A stretch of 64,000 nucleotides of DNA from Catenuloplanes niger (GCF_031458255.1 NZ_JAVDYC010000001.1:7984501-8048500), one strand, 5' to 3'. Positions 34,151 through 43,003 are shown, counted from the stretch's first letter. A program made the numbers and translations. The notes: generated by a model not told the origin, from the letters alone.

Positions 34151-35114
34151 CCCGGGCGGATTCCAGCGGTACGGACGACAGCCACCCGGGATGCCGGGTG
34201 GCTGTCACCCCGCGGACCAGGTCGGCGTATGCCTGCCGGATCCGGAGCGTGACCGGCCCCGGTCGGCCGTCACCGACCGGCCGGCCGTCGATCGCGGTGA
34301 TCGGCAGGACCTCCACGCCCGTACCCATCAGGAACAGTTCATCCGCGAGGTAGAGCTCCGTGCGGTCGACCTCGCGGTGCACCACGCCGATGCCCAGCTC
34401 CGCGCACAGATCCGCGACCGTGGCCGCGGTGAGGCTCTGCAGCACGTCGCTGGTCGACGACGGCGTGACCACCTGCCCGTCGATCAGCAGGCCGATGCAG
34501 GAGCTGGGCGCCTCGCTGATCTTGCGCCGCTCGTTGAGCATGATCGGGAAGTCGTGGCCGTTCTCCCGGGCCTCGATCAGTGCGAGGCGGCCGTTGTGGT
34601 AGTTCGCGAACGCCTTGACCCGCGCCGGCATCGACGCGTCCGCCGGGCGGGTCCACGAGCTGACCGCGGCCCGGCAGCCCCGCTCCGCGGCCAGCGACGT
34701 CCGGAACGGCCAGGAGTCGATCACCAGGTGGCAGCGCGCGCCGGCCGGCACCATCACCTCGCGGATCACCCCCTCGGGAAAGATCCACGGCCGGAGGTAC
34801 ACGTCCTCCCGGTACCGGTTGATGCGAAGCAGCTCGAGTGCGGCGTCGTGGACCTGGCCGAGGTCGAACGGCACGTCCAGGCGGCAGACCCGGGCGGACC
34901 GGAACAGCCGGGCGAGGTGGTCCGCCAGCCGGAAGGCGGACAGTCGCGCGCCGTCCCGGCTGACGTACGCCTTGATCCCCTCGAAGACCGCCGGCACCGA
35001 CGCGTGGCCGACGCCGTTCACGTGCACCAGCGCCTTGTCCCAGGGGACGAACTCGCCGTCCTTCCAGATCCAGTCCGGGTTTCCCGGTGCGTGCGCCAGT
35101 GAGCTGAGGCTCAT
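34143..35114 (-). CDS. class IV branched-chain-type aminotransferase (last gene of biosynthetic operon)
   Basis: The 323-residue PLP enzyme has the fold-type IV pattern of IlvE: FEGIKAYVSRDG near the start, VYLRPWIFPEG, the lysine region PARVKAFANYHNGRLALIEA, a Glu segment (KISEAPSSCIGLLIDG) and LFLMGTGVEVLPI. It should move an amino group from Glu to a 2-oxo acid. Its start overlaps the preceding small-subunit stop as ATGA. In context it probably aminates the 2-oxo acid made by the five upstream-encoded elongation enzymes. The open question is whether a side-chain carboxylate fits its pocket. Confidence 0.88.
   Translation of the reverse strand: MSLSSLAHAPGNPDWIWKDGEFVPWDKALVHVNGVGHASVPAVFEGIKAYVSRDGARLSAFRLADHLARLFRSARVCRLDVPFDLGQVHDAALELLRINRYREDVYLRPWIFPEGVIREVMVPAGARCHLVIDSWPFRTSLAAERGCRAAVSSWTRPADASMPARVKAFANYHNGRLALIEARENGHDFPIMLNERRKISEAPSSCIGLLIDGQVVTPSSTSDVLQSLTAATVADLCAELGIGVVHREVDRTELYLADELFLMGTGVEVLPITAIDGRPVGDGRPGPVTLRIRQAYADLVRGVTATRHPGWLSSVPLESARVS
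34177..34206 (+). terminator. hairpin inside the aminotransferase 3' end, serving DUF885
   Basis: Exact 13-base arms (34177-34189 and 34194-34206) with a 4-base loop lie 26 bases after the DUF885 stop at 34150, but within the last codons of the opposite-strand aminotransferase gene. The sequence thus encodes protein on one strand and probably a terminator on the other. Confidence 0.6.
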
Positions 35115-35599
35115 CCGGGGAACCTTCCGTTGGCCCGGACGAAGTTGACGATGCCGCCCGCGTCGATGATGTCCTGAGTGAACCGCGGCAGCTCGGGCAG
35201 GTCGTAGGTCTGCTCACCGAGCGATATCCGGCCGGCCGGCAGGTCCAGGGCCACCTCGTCACCGTCCGCCGCGACCTCGGCGATCTCGTCGGACACGAAC
35301 AGCGGGATGCCGAGATTGATCGAGTTGCGGTAGAAGATCCGCGCGAAGCTCGGCGCCACGATGGCGGCGACGCCGCGCTTCTTCAGCGCCAGCGGTGCGT
35401 ACTCCCGGGAGGAGCCGCAGCCGAAGTTCCGGTCGGCCACGATGACGTCGCCGGGCTGGGCGTTCTCCGCGAACTCGGGCCTCGCCTCGATGAACGCGGC
35501 GCGGCCGAGGTCCTCCTTCGGACGCAGGTACGGAGCGTACCGGCCGGGGACGATCTGGTCGGTGTCGACGTTGGCGCCGAACTTCCACACCCGGGTCAT
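35111..35599 (-). CDS. aconitase-family small subunit (homoaconitase/isopropylmalate isomerase type)
   Basis: The 162-residue protein has the LeuD/HacB swivel-domain signatures: VDTDQIVPGRY, DRNFGCGSSREYAPLALK and FARIFYRNSINLGIPLF. It is of the short archaeal/HacB length, not the ~200 residues of canonical bacterial LeuD. The substrate loop reads YLRP; as I recall, archaeal homoaconitase small subunits carry Arg at this position (YLRT) while isopropylmalate isomerases carry aliphatic or aromatic residues. This hints at a substrate with an extra carboxylate. Start and stop both overlap neighbours by 4 bases. Confidence 0.88.
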   Translation of the reverse strand: MTRVWKFGANVDTDQIVPGRYAPYLRPKEDLGRAAFIEARPEFAENAQPGDVIVADRNFGCGSSREYAPLALKKRGVAAIVAPSFARIFYRNSINLGIPLFVSDEIAEVAADGDEVALDLPAGRISLGEQTYDLPELPRFTQDIIDAGGIVNFVRANGRFPG

Positions 35600-36840
35600 G
35601 ACCGCTCCATCCCGTCGCGCGGGTCGCTGATCCGCCCGGTCAGCGCGGTGGCGGCCGCGACCAGCGGAGAGGCGAGGTAGATGCGTGACTTGGGCGAGCC
35701 CATCCGGCCACGGAAGTTGCGATTGCCGGTCGAGAGGCAGACGTCCTCGTCGCTCAGCGTGCCCTGGTGGCGTCCCATGCACGGGCCGCACCCCGCCGAG
35801 CCGATCACGGCACCGGCCTGGAGCAGCGTGGCGAGCGTGTCGTCCGCGGCCGCCCTCTCCATCTCCTGGCTGGAGGCGGGTGTCACCATCATCCGGACGT
35901 TCGGCGAGATCCGCCGGCCGCGCAGGAAGTTCGCGGCGTCGCGCAGGTCCTGGTACCGGCCGTTGGTGCAGGTGCCGATGAACACCACGGAGACCTCGGT
36001 GCCCTCCACCTCGGACAGGTCGACCACGGCGTCCACCGAGTTCGGCTTGGCGACCTGCGGCTCCAGCGTGTCGAGGTCGACCGTGACCGTGCGGTAGTAG
36101 TGCGCGCCCGGGTCGACGTAGAGCCAGTCGGGCACCTCGAAACGGTCGGCGGGCAGGCCGGCCGGCGGCACGATGCCGGCCTTCGCACCCAGCTCGACGG
36201 CCATGCTGGCGAGCGTCTGCCGGCCGGGCAGGTCCAGCCAGTCCAGCCCGTGGTACTCGATCGAGTCGTAGGTGGCGCCCTCGATGGTCAGGTCCCGGCA
36301 GAGCTTCAGGGCCAGGTCCTTGACGTCCACGCCGGGCCGGAACCGTCCGGTCACCAGCACCCGCAACGTCTCCGGCACCCGCAGCCAGATCTGGCCGGTG
36401 GCCCAGACCAGCGCGATGTCCGTGGACCCGAAGCCGCTGCCGAACGCGCCGACCGAGCCGTACCCGCAGGAGTGCGAGTCGGACCCCACCACGATCCGGC
36501 CCGGGGTGGCGATGCCCTCCTCGACGAGCACCTGATGCGCGATGCCGCGGCCCGCGTCGAACAGGCGGATGCCCTGCTCCTTCGCGAACGTACGGATCGT
36601 GCTCTGCATGTTCGCGGTGTCGACCGACGTGGCCGGCGCGACGTGGTCGATGGCCAGCACGATCTGGTCGGGATCCTTGACGTCGGCGACGCCGAGCTGG
36701 TCCCGCATGATCTCGATGATGCTGGGCGTCAGCGAGTCGTGCCCCATCGCGACGTCCGGCCGGACGATCACGAGATCACCGGGCCGCACCGGATGGCCGA
36801 CCGCATGGGAGATGATCTGTTCGGTAAGGGTCTGGTTCAT
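35596..36840 (-). CDS. aconitase-family large subunit (homoaconitase/isopropylmalate isomerase type)
   Basis: The 414-residue subunit binds the [4Fe-4S] cluster. It has VGSDSHSCGYGSVGAFGSG, a first cluster Cys in FIGTCTNGRYQDLRDA, and the pair in GSAGCGPCMGRHQG, plus the RNFRGRMGSP motif near the C-terminus. Its length is of the archaeal LeuC/HacA class (about 420), shorter than bacterial LeuC (about 470). With the small subunit it should isomerise the hydroxy acid through a dehydration/rehydration. ATGA overlaps join it to both neighbours. Confidence 0.9.
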   Translation of the reverse strand: MNQTLTEQIISHAVGHPVRPGDLVIVRPDVAMGHDSLTPSIIEIMRDQLGVADVKDPDQIVLAIDHVAPATSVDTANMQSTIRTFAKEQGIRLFDAGRGIAHQVLVEEGIATPGRIVVGSDSHSCGYGSVGAFGSGFGSTDIALVWATGQIWLRVPETLRVLVTGRFRPGVDVKDLALKLCRDLTIEGATYDSIEYHGLDWLDLPGRQTLASMAVELGAKAGIVPPAGLPADRFEVPDWLYVDPGAHYYRTVTVDLDTLEPQVAKPNSVDAVVDLSEVEGTEVSVVFIGTCTNGRYQDLRDAANFLRGRRISPNVRMMVTPASSQEMERAAADDTLATLLQAGAVIGSAGCGPCMGRHQGTLSDEDVCLSTGNRNFRGRMGSPKSRIYLASPLVAAATALTGRISDPRDGMERS

Positions 36841-37853
36841 GATGTCCCTCCGTCAGAGGATTCGAGCAGGTGGAGCACGGTGTCCCGGACCGAGCTCAGA
36901 ACCGGGGGATGCACCCCGCCGGCCAGGGCGGACCCGACCGCGTGCGTGACGCGCCGGGCGAGGTCCGGGCGCTCCCACACGTGCTCAAGGAGCATGGCGA
37001 CGCTCAGGATCGCCGCGGCCGGGTTCGCGGCACCGGTCCCGGCGATGTCCGGCGCGGAGCCGTGCACCGGCTCGGCGATCGCCACCCCGTCACCGAGGTT
37101 GAGCGACGGGGCGACGCCCAGGCCGCCGCTCCAGTGCGCGGCGGCGTCGGACAGGATGTCGCCGAAGAGGTTGGTGGTCACCACCACGTCGAAGGACTCG
37201 GGAGCTCCGACCATCCGGAGCGCGGCGACGTCGACATAGGTCTCCTCCACCTCGATGCCGGCACTCGGGCCGTCCCACCCGGCCACGACCTCGCGGACGC
37301 TGTCACGGAACAGCCCGTCGGTGACCGGGAGGACGTTCGCCTTGTGCACGATGGTCAGCTTCTTCGCGCCGCGGGTGTCCGCGATGCGCAGCGCGACCCG
37401 GGCGATCCGCCGGCTCGCGGTCGCCGAGATGACCCGCTCCGCGACCGCGACGTCACCGGAGCGGGTCTCCCGCCCGACGTACAGGTCCTCCGTGTTCTCC
37501 CGGACCACCACGAGGTCGACTCCGGTACGGGGGGAGAAGCCGGCCGTGCTGGCCGCGGGGCGGATGTTCGCGTACAGCCCGAGTTGCTGCCGCAGCGTCA
37601 GGATCGCGCTGCGGTAACCGGGCACGACCCGGCCGGGCGAGGCGGTGGCCCCGAACAACGCGGCGCCGCATCGTCGCACGGCGTCCAGCGTCTCCGGCGG
37701 CACCGCCACGCCCCGGGAGCGGAAGCACTCCCACCCGGCCTCTGCCCGCTCGTACCGCACCTCCGGCAGCACGGTCCGGAGCACCTGGACCGCGACCGGC
37801 ACGACTTCCTGGCCGATGCCGTCCCCAGGGATCACGCACAGTCGCGGTTCCAT
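36837..37853 (-). CDS. homoisocitrate-type beta-decarboxylating dehydrogenase
   Basis: The 338-residue enzyme belongs to the isopropylmalate/isocitrate dehydrogenase family: PGDGIGQEV, VRENTEDLYVGRE and NLFGDILSDAAA. Several blocks follow the homoisocitrate branch and not LeuB. Examples are LFGATASPGRVVPGYRSAILTL where LeuB has a GGP/RPE-GLL motif, YANIRPA, and HKANVLPVTDGLF where LeuB has DKANVLE. It should oxidise and decarboxylate the isomerised acid to the elongated 2-oxo acid, using NAD+. The calls come from memory of the two subfamilies. It starts 2 bases after the synthase stop. Confidence 0.85.
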   Translation of the reverse strand: MEPRLCVIPGDGIGQEVVPVAVQVLRTVLPEVRYERAEAGWECFRSRGVAVPPETLDAVRRCGAALFGATASPGRVVPGYRSAILTLRQQLGLYANIRPAASTAGFSPRTGVDLVVVRENTEDLYVGRETRSGDVAVAERVISATASRRIARVALRIADTRGAKKLTIVHKANVLPVTDGLFRDSVREVVAGWDGPSAGIEVEETYVDVAALRMVGAPESFDVVVTTNLFGDILSDAAAHWSGGLGVAPSLNLGDGVAIAEPVHGSAPDIAGTGAANPAAAILSVAMLLEHVWERPDLARRVTHAVGSALAGGVHPPVLSSVRDTVLHLLESSDGGTS

Positions 37854-37855
37854 GG

Positions 37856-39007
37856 CTAGTTCACGTGTCCTTTCACGATCGACAGCAGCGTGGCGTCGTC
37901 GATGTCCGTCCCGTTGTGGGCACGCAGCTTCACCTCGGCCAGCACCGCGTCGAACGCGCCCTGGCTGGGCAGGTCGACGTGCAACTGGGTCAGCTTCGCC
38001 CGCAGGCCGTGGTGGCCGGTGTGCTTGCCGATCACCAGACCGCGCTCCGGGGCGCCGATCAGCGACGGCGAGGCGATCTCGTACGTCGACCGGTCCTGCA
38101 GCACGCCGTGCTGGTGGATGCCGGCCGAGTGCGCGAACGCGTTGGCGCCCACGATCGGCTTGGTGTCGCCGATCGCGACGCCGCTGAGCCGGCTCACCAG
38201 CTGGCTGGTCGCGTAGATCTCGTCCAGTTTCAGCCGCGTCTTGCGCTGGTAGTAGTCCTCGCGGATGGCCAGCGCGGCGACGATCTCCTCCAGGGCCGCG
38301 TTCCCCGCGCGTTCCCCGATGCCGTTGAACGTGCAGCTGACGATGTTCGCGCCGTGGCGCACCGCGGCCAGCGAGTTCGCCACCCCGACACCCAGGTCGT
38401 TGTGGCAGTGGATGCGCACGCCGGTGTCCGGCCCCACCAGTGCGCGCACGCGCGCCACCAGCCGGCCGAACTCCTCCGGCTGGGCGTAGCCGACGGTGTC
38501 CGGCACGCTCACCATCGAGGCGCCGGCGGACAGCGCGGTGAGGTAGCAGCGCTCCAGCGTCTCGGGGTCCGCCCGGGTGACGTCCTCGCCGGAGAAGATG
38601 ACCTGCTGGAAGCGCTTGCAGGCGTACTGCACCGCGTCCTCGATCATGGCGAGTACCTCGTCGAGCGTCTTGCCGAACTTCACCCGGATGTGCAGTTCGG
38701 AGACGGGCGCGAACAGCGTGGCGACGGGTTGCTCGGCGAACTTGAGCGCCTCGGCGCCCTTGTCGATGTCGCTGCGCAGGGCCCGCACGAGCACGGCGGT
38801 CCGGCGGCCGGTCACGACCCGGGACACCGCCTGGATCGCCGCCACCTCCGCCTCCGACGAGCCGGGGAACCCGGCCTCGACCTCGTCCACGCCGAGCCGG
38901 TTGAGCTGCTTGGCGATCTCGACCTTGTCGTCCAGGCTGAAGGCCACCCCGGCGGCCTGCTCGCCGTCCCGGAGGGTGGTGTCGCTGATCTGCACGTGAT
39001 CAGTCAT
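37856..39007 (-). CDS. homocitrate/2-isopropylmalate synthase-type enzyme without regulatory domain
   Basis: The 383-residue protein has the DRE-TIM fold of the family: DTTLRDGEQAAGVAFS at the start, VRIHCHNDLGVGVANSLAA, GIGERAGNAALEE and AHSAGIHQHGVLQDRSTYEI. It lacks the C-terminal LeuA leucine-binding domain, so it should escape leucine feedback. It condenses acetyl-CoA with a 2-oxo acid. Together with the homoisocitrate-type dehydrogenase downstream, 2-oxoglutarate is the most likely acceptor, but short isopropylmalate synthases and HphA-like enzymes of homo-amino-acid pathways look similar. ATG 39007 overlaps the ArgH-like stop and has GGAGAGG upstream. Confidence 0.88.
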   Translation of the reverse strand: MTDHVQISDTTLRDGEQAAGVAFSLDDKVEIAKQLNRLGVDEVEAGFPGSSEAEVAAIQAVSRVVTGRRTAVLVRALRSDIDKGAEALKFAEQPVATLFAPVSELHIRVKFGKTLDEVLAMIEDAVQYACKRFQQVIFSGEDVTRADPETLERCYLTALSAGASMVSVPDTVGYAQPEEFGRLVARVRALVGPDTGVRIHCHNDLGVGVANSLAAVRHGANIVSCTFNGIGERAGNAALEEIVAALAIREDYYQRKTRLKLDEIYATSQLVSRLSGVAIGDTKPIVGANAFAHSAGIHQHGVLQDRSTYEIASPSLIGAPERGLVIGKHTGHHGLRAKLTQLHVDLPSQGAFDAVLAEVKLRAHNGTDIDDATLLSIVKGHVN

Positions 39008-40530
39008 TGGCTTTCCCCTCTCCACTGGGCCACCGCGGCCTGCACGCCGCTGCCGGCGATGACCGCGGCGCTGATCGCCTCGGTGCCGCGGAACGCGCTG
39101 GAGATGCGTTCCTCGCGCGCGTCGACGTCGTGGGTGTGCTCCTCGAGCCGCTCGCGCTCAGCCTTGATCATGCGCAGTACCTCGGCGGGCGCGGTGCCGC
39201 CCAGGCTGGTGTGGCTGTTGACGGAGACCACCGGGTCGAGCACCGGTGCGATCTCCTCCGCCGTGACCTTCGCCCCGGCCGCGGCCAGCGCCTGCACGGT
39301 CTCCTCGACGTTCTCGAACGTGAGGTTCCGGCGGTACAGGCTGCCCACGGTCTCGCCGACGATCCGGTGACACTCGCGGAACGGGATGTTCTGCGTCTTG
39401 ACCAGGTAGTCGGCCACCTCGGTGGCCAGCGCGAAGTTCTTGTGGGCGAGCTCGCGCATGCGGTCCGGGTTGAACCGCAGCGTGGACAGCAGGCCGTTGA
39501 GGGTACGAATGGTGGACGCGGCCGACGCGGACGCCTCCCAGATCGGCGGCTTGTCCTCCTGCAGATCCCGGTTGTATCCGGTCGGGATGCCCTTCATCAT
39601 CGTCAGCAGCTCGACCAGCCGGCCGTACACCTTGCCGGTCTTGCCCCGGATCAGCTCCGCCACGCACGGGTTCTTCTTCTGCGGCATCATCGAGCTGCCC
39701 ATGGCGTAACCGTCCGCCACCTCGACGAGCCGGAACTCGTGGGTCGACCAGTAGACGATCTCCTCGGCGATCTTCGAGATGTTCGAGACCAGGATCGCCA
39801 GCGCGGAGAGGAACTCCAGGCCGAAGTCGCGGGAGCTCACCGCGTCGAGCCCGTTCTCCTGGACGTCGGCGAAGCCGAGCAGCTCGGTGGTCAGCCGGCG
39901 GTCGGTCGGGAAGGAGGTCCCGGCGAGCGCCCCGGCGCCCAGCGGGTTGATGTCCGTGGACCGGTAGGCGTTGCGGAGCCGGACCAGATCGCGGCGGAAC
40001 ATGCCGACGTACGCCGTCGCCCAGTAGCCGATGGTGATCGGTTGCGCGTGCTGGGTGTGCGTGTACCCCATGGACAGGGTGTCGGTGTGGTCGGCGGCCA
40101 GGGTCAGCAGCGTGTCCTGGAGGGCGATCACCTCGCGCTCGATGCCGAGGATCAGGCCGCGGGTGTGCAGGCGGGTATCCGTGATCACCTGGTCGTTACG
40201 GGACCGGGCGGTGTGCATCCGGGCGCCGCGCTTGCCGTGCCGGCTGGTGACGTATCGCTCGACGTTCATGTGCACGTCCTCGTCCGCGACGTCCAGCGTG
40301 AACGTGTTCTCGTCGACTTCCCGGCGAGCGCTCTCGAGGCCGCTCAGGATGGCGCGGGTGTCCTCGTCGTCGATGATGCCGTTGGCGCCCAGCATGATCA
40401 CGTGGGCCTTGCTGCCCCAGATGTCCTCGGTCAGCATGGCGGCGTCCACGGCCAGGGATTCGGTGTATTCCAGAGCCGTCGACGCGATCTGCTCCTGGAA
40501 CCGTCCACCCCACAAGCTGTTGCTCTGCAT
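39004..40530 (-). CDS. argininosuccinate lyase-like protein
   Basis: The 508-residue protein is of the fumarase/aspartase superfamily with ArgH-type motifs: LWGGRFQEQIAS, MHTARSRNDQVITDTRL, YTHTQHAQPITIGYW and the GSSMMPQKKNPCVAELIRGK signature. It should eliminate fumarate from an N-succinyl guanidine or amidine. It is about 40 residues longer than housekeeping ArgH. It sits directly after two ArgG-like genes, but no carbamoyltransferase or other arginine gene is near, so its substrate is probably not argininosuccinate. Confidence 0.88.
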   Translation of the reverse strand: MQSNSLWGGRFQEQIASTALEYTESLAVDAAMLTEDIWGSKAHVIMLGANGIIDDEDTRAILSGLESARREVDENTFTLDVADEDVHMNVERYVTSRHGKRGARMHTARSRNDQVITDTRLHTRGLILGIEREVIALQDTLLTLAADHTDTLSMGYTHTQHAQPITIGYWATAYVGMFRRDLVRLRNAYRSTDINPLGAGALAGTSFPTDRRLTTELLGFADVQENGLDAVSSRDFGLEFLSALAILVSNISKIAEEIVYWSTHEFRLVEVADGYAMGSSMMPQKKNPCVAELIRGKTGKVYGRLVELLTMMKGIPTGYNRDLQEDKPPIWEASASAASTIRTLNGLLSTLRFNPDRMRELAHKNFALATEVADYLVKTQNIPFRECHRIVGETVGSLYRRNLTFENVEETVQALAAAGAKVTAEEIAPVLDPVVSVNSHTSLGGTAPAEVLRMIKAERERLEEHTHDVDAREERISSAFRGTEAISAAVIAGSGVQAAVAQWRGESQ

Positions 40531-40548
40531 AGCCCCTCAATCTGTCCG

Positions 40549-41772
40549 TTAGATCTCAGGCGCCTGAATGACGGCCTGACGTCGGTTTCTTCCACCGAGG
40601 AAGACGCTCTCGAACGCGTACGTCTCGACGACCGCGCTCATGTCGCTCTGATCGAAACTGTCCCGCTCCACGGAGCGCACGGTCGGGTCGAAGAGCGACT
40701 GGTCCGACCGGCGGCCCGCGATGACCGCGTTGCCGCAGTGCAGGTCGATGGTGATCTCGCCGCTGACGTGGCGCTGGGACTCGGCGATGAACGCGTCGAG
40801 CTGTGCCTTCAGCGGGTGGTGCCAGTGCCCGTGGTAGACGAGGTCGGCCCAGGCGGTGTCCACCTGTGCCTTGAACGCCAGCTCCCGCTTGGTCAGGCAG
40901 AGCCGTTCCAGGTCACGGTGCGCGGTGAGCAGCACGCTGGCGGCGGGCGCCTCGTAGACCTCCCGCGACTTCAGGCCCATGATGCCGTCCTCGACGACGT
41001 CGATCCGCCCGATCGACCGGCGGCCGGCGACCTCGTTGAGCATGCCGATCATCTCGTTCATGCCCTTGACGTCGTCCACCCGCACCGGCCGTCCCTCGCG
41101 GAACTCGACCGTGACGCGCACCGGCCCGGCGGCGTCCGCGGAGACCGGGTGCCACCATTCGTACTCGTTGACGTCGATGTCCTGCTCGAGGTCCTCGATC
41201 TCACCGCTGCCGATCGCGCGGCCCCAGCAGGTCTTGTCGTCGCTGATCCCCTCCTTGTAGGTCAGTCCGAACTCCTGCGCCAGACGGCGCTCACCCGCCC
41301 GGGACAGGTTGAGGTCCCGGATCGGTGTGACCACCCGCAGTTCCGGCGCGAGCAGCGTGAACGTGTTGTGGAAGCGGAACTGGTCGTTGCCCTTGCCGGT
41401 GGAGCCCTCGGCGACCGCGTCGCAACCCTGCTCGCGGGCGACCTCGGCGACCCGGGCCGCGATGAGCTGGCGGGTCATCGAGCTCGACAGCGGGTACCCG
41501 CCGTAGCTGCCGTTCGCGGCGACGGCGCGGGGGATCCACTCGTCGGTGAACTCGCGTCGCGCGTCCACCGTGATCAGCTGCAGTGGCAGGCCGGCGACGC
41601 GCTCCCGCGCCTCCGCCAGGCTCGCCTCACCCTGGCCGACATCGACCATGATCAGGATGACTTCCTTGGCGGCGTACTCCCGCTCCAGCAACTTGATGCA
41701 GACCGTGGAGTCGAGGCCGCCGGAGTATGCGAGGGCGACCCGGTTCACGGGTGTGATGCCATCCTTCGGCAT
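40549..41772 (-). CDS. argininosuccinate synthase-like protein 2
   Basis: The 407-residue ATP-pyrophosphatase-type ligase has the P-loop ALAYSGGLDST, EGSTGKGNDQFRF (aspartate site), TCWGRAIGSGEIEDLEQ and the KSREVYEAPAA segment. It is clearly divergent from its upstream paralogue. In the substrate-side motif it reads YPLSSSMTRQ where, as I recall, standard ArgG has L(G/S)T(S/A)xARP, so a Ser replaces the usual Thr. It should join Asp to an adenylated ureido or amide oxygen. An AAGGAG site precedes the ATG at 41772. Confidence 0.85.
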   Translation of the reverse strand: MPKDGITPVNRVALAYSGGLDSTVCIKLLEREYAAKEVILIMVDVGQGEASLAEARERVAGLPLQLITVDARREFTDEWIPRAVAANGSYGGYPLSSSMTRQLIAARVAEVAREQGCDAVAEGSTGKGNDQFRFHNTFTLLAPELRVVTPIRDLNLSRAGERRLAQEFGLTYKEGISDDKTCWGRAIGSGEIEDLEQDIDVNEYEWWHPVSADAAGPVRVTVEFREGRPVRVDDVKGMNEMIGMLNEVAGRRSIGRIDVVEDGIMGLKSREVYEAPAASVLLTAHRDLERLCLTKRELAFKAQVDTAWADLVYHGHWHHPLKAQLDAFIAESQRHVSGEITIDLHCGNAVIAGRRSDQSLFDPTVRSVERDSFDQSDMSAVVETYAFESVFLGGRNRRQAVIQAPEI

Positions 41773-41788
41773 CGATGCTCCTTTCGTG

Positions 41789-43003
41789 TCAGCCGACGGG
41801 TGTGTGACGGACCTTGGCGGCTATCCGGTCCGGCAGTGTGGCGATCCGGGTGAAGCCCCGCCCGGCCTCGTGGTCGAACGAGTCCTGCCGGTCGTAGGTG
41901 GACAGCGCGTAGTCGTAGAGCGCGTGGTCCGACTGCCGGCCGACGATGCGGTGGTTGCCCTTGTACAGCTCGACCTCGATCTGCCCGGTCACGTACCGCT
42001 GGGTGTCCTCGGCGAACGCCGCGAGCGAGCGCCGCAGCGGCGAGAACCAGTAACCCGCGTAGGCCAGGCCGGCGTACCGCGGCGCCACGGTGCGCTTGAA
42101 CTCCAGCGTGTCCCGGTCGAGGGTGAGCTCCTCGAGGTCCTGGTGCGCGTGGTGCAGGATGACGGCCGCCGGGGTCTCGTAGATCTCCCGCGACTTGATG
42201 CCGACGACCTTGTCCTCGATGTGCTCGATGCGGCCGACACCGTGCCGGCCGCCGAGCTCGTTCAGCCGGATCGTGAGCGTCACCGGGTCGAGCTTCTCGT
42301 CGTCCAGCGAGACCGGGCGGCCCTGCTCGAAGCCGATCCGGACGCGCTGCGGCTCGTCCGGCGCCCGCCGCGGTGACACGGTCCAGGTGAACACGTCCTC
42401 GGGCAGCGGGAGGCTGAGATCCTCGATCGGGCCGCACCCGATGCTGCGGCCCCACACGCTCTCGTCGTAGCTGTACGTGGCGTCGGCCGTGACCGGGACG
42501 TCGATGCCGTGCCTCCGGGCCCAGGCGACCTGGTCCTCCCGGTTCTGCAGGGGCCAGTCGAGCAGCGGCTGCATCACCGTGATGCCCGGCCGGATCGCGG
42601 CCGCGGCGAGGGCGAAGCGCAGCTGGTCGTTGCCCTTGCCGCTGCACCCGTGCGCGACCGCGTCGGCGCCCTCCTGGTCGGCGATCCGGAGCAGCTCCTG
42701 GGTCAGCAGCGGCCGGCCGATCGACGACGCCATCGGGTACCGCCCCTGGTACAGCGCGTTCGCCGCCATGCACGGGAAGGCGAAGTCGGTGACGAACCGC
42801 TCGCGCAGGTCGCTGACCACCACCTTGGCGGCGCCGATCCGCTCGGCCTTGACGGCCGTCTCCGCGAGGTCACCGGGTTGCCCCAGGTCCCCGATGAAGG
42901 CGATCACCTCCGCGCCGTAGTCCTCCTGGAGCCACTTCAGGACGGTCGAGGTGTCGAGCCCACCGGAGTAGGCGAGGACGATCTTCTTCGCGCGTTCAGG
43001 CAT
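41789..43003 (-). CDS. argininosuccinate synthase-like protein 1
   Basis: The 404-residue protein has the ArgG hallmarks KIVLAYSGGLDTSTVLKWL, DLRERFVTDFAFP, HGCSGKGNDQLRF, ESVWGRSIGCGPIED and KVVGIKSREIYETP. The citrulline-side motif reads YPMASSIGRP, again with Ser where the usual enzyme has Thr. It is closer to bacterial ArgG than the second copy. The two copies in tandem suggest two successive or substrate-distinct succinylation steps, or one complex. ATG 43003 overlaps the exporter stop by 8 bases. Confidence 0.87.
   Translation of the reverse strand: MPERAKKIVLAYSGGLDTSTVLKWLQEDYGAEVIAFIGDLGQPGDLAETAVKAERIGAAKVVVSDLRERFVTDFAFPCMAANALYQGRYPMASSIGRPLLTQELLRIADQEGADAVAHGCSGKGNDQLRFALAAAAIRPGITVMQPLLDWPLQNREDQVAWARRHGIDVPVTADATYSYDESVWGRSIGCGPIEDLSLPLPEDVFTWTVSPRRAPDEPQRVRIGFEQGRPVSLDDEKLDPVTLTIRLNELGGRHGVGRIEHIEDKVVGIKSREIYETPAAVILHHAHQDLEELTLDRDTLEFKRTVAPRYAGLAYAGYWFSPLRRSLAAFAEDTQRYVTGQIEVELYKGNHRIVGRQSDHALYDYALSTYDRQDSFDHEAGRGFTRIATLPDRIAAKVRHTPVG

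Noticed and set aside
35111-43003. Ordinary leucine and arginine biosynthesis operons
   Set aside because: The gene set is incomplete for both pathways, contains two argG-like copies, lacks LeuA's regulatory domain, follows homoisocitrate-type motifs and is coupled to NRPS genes.
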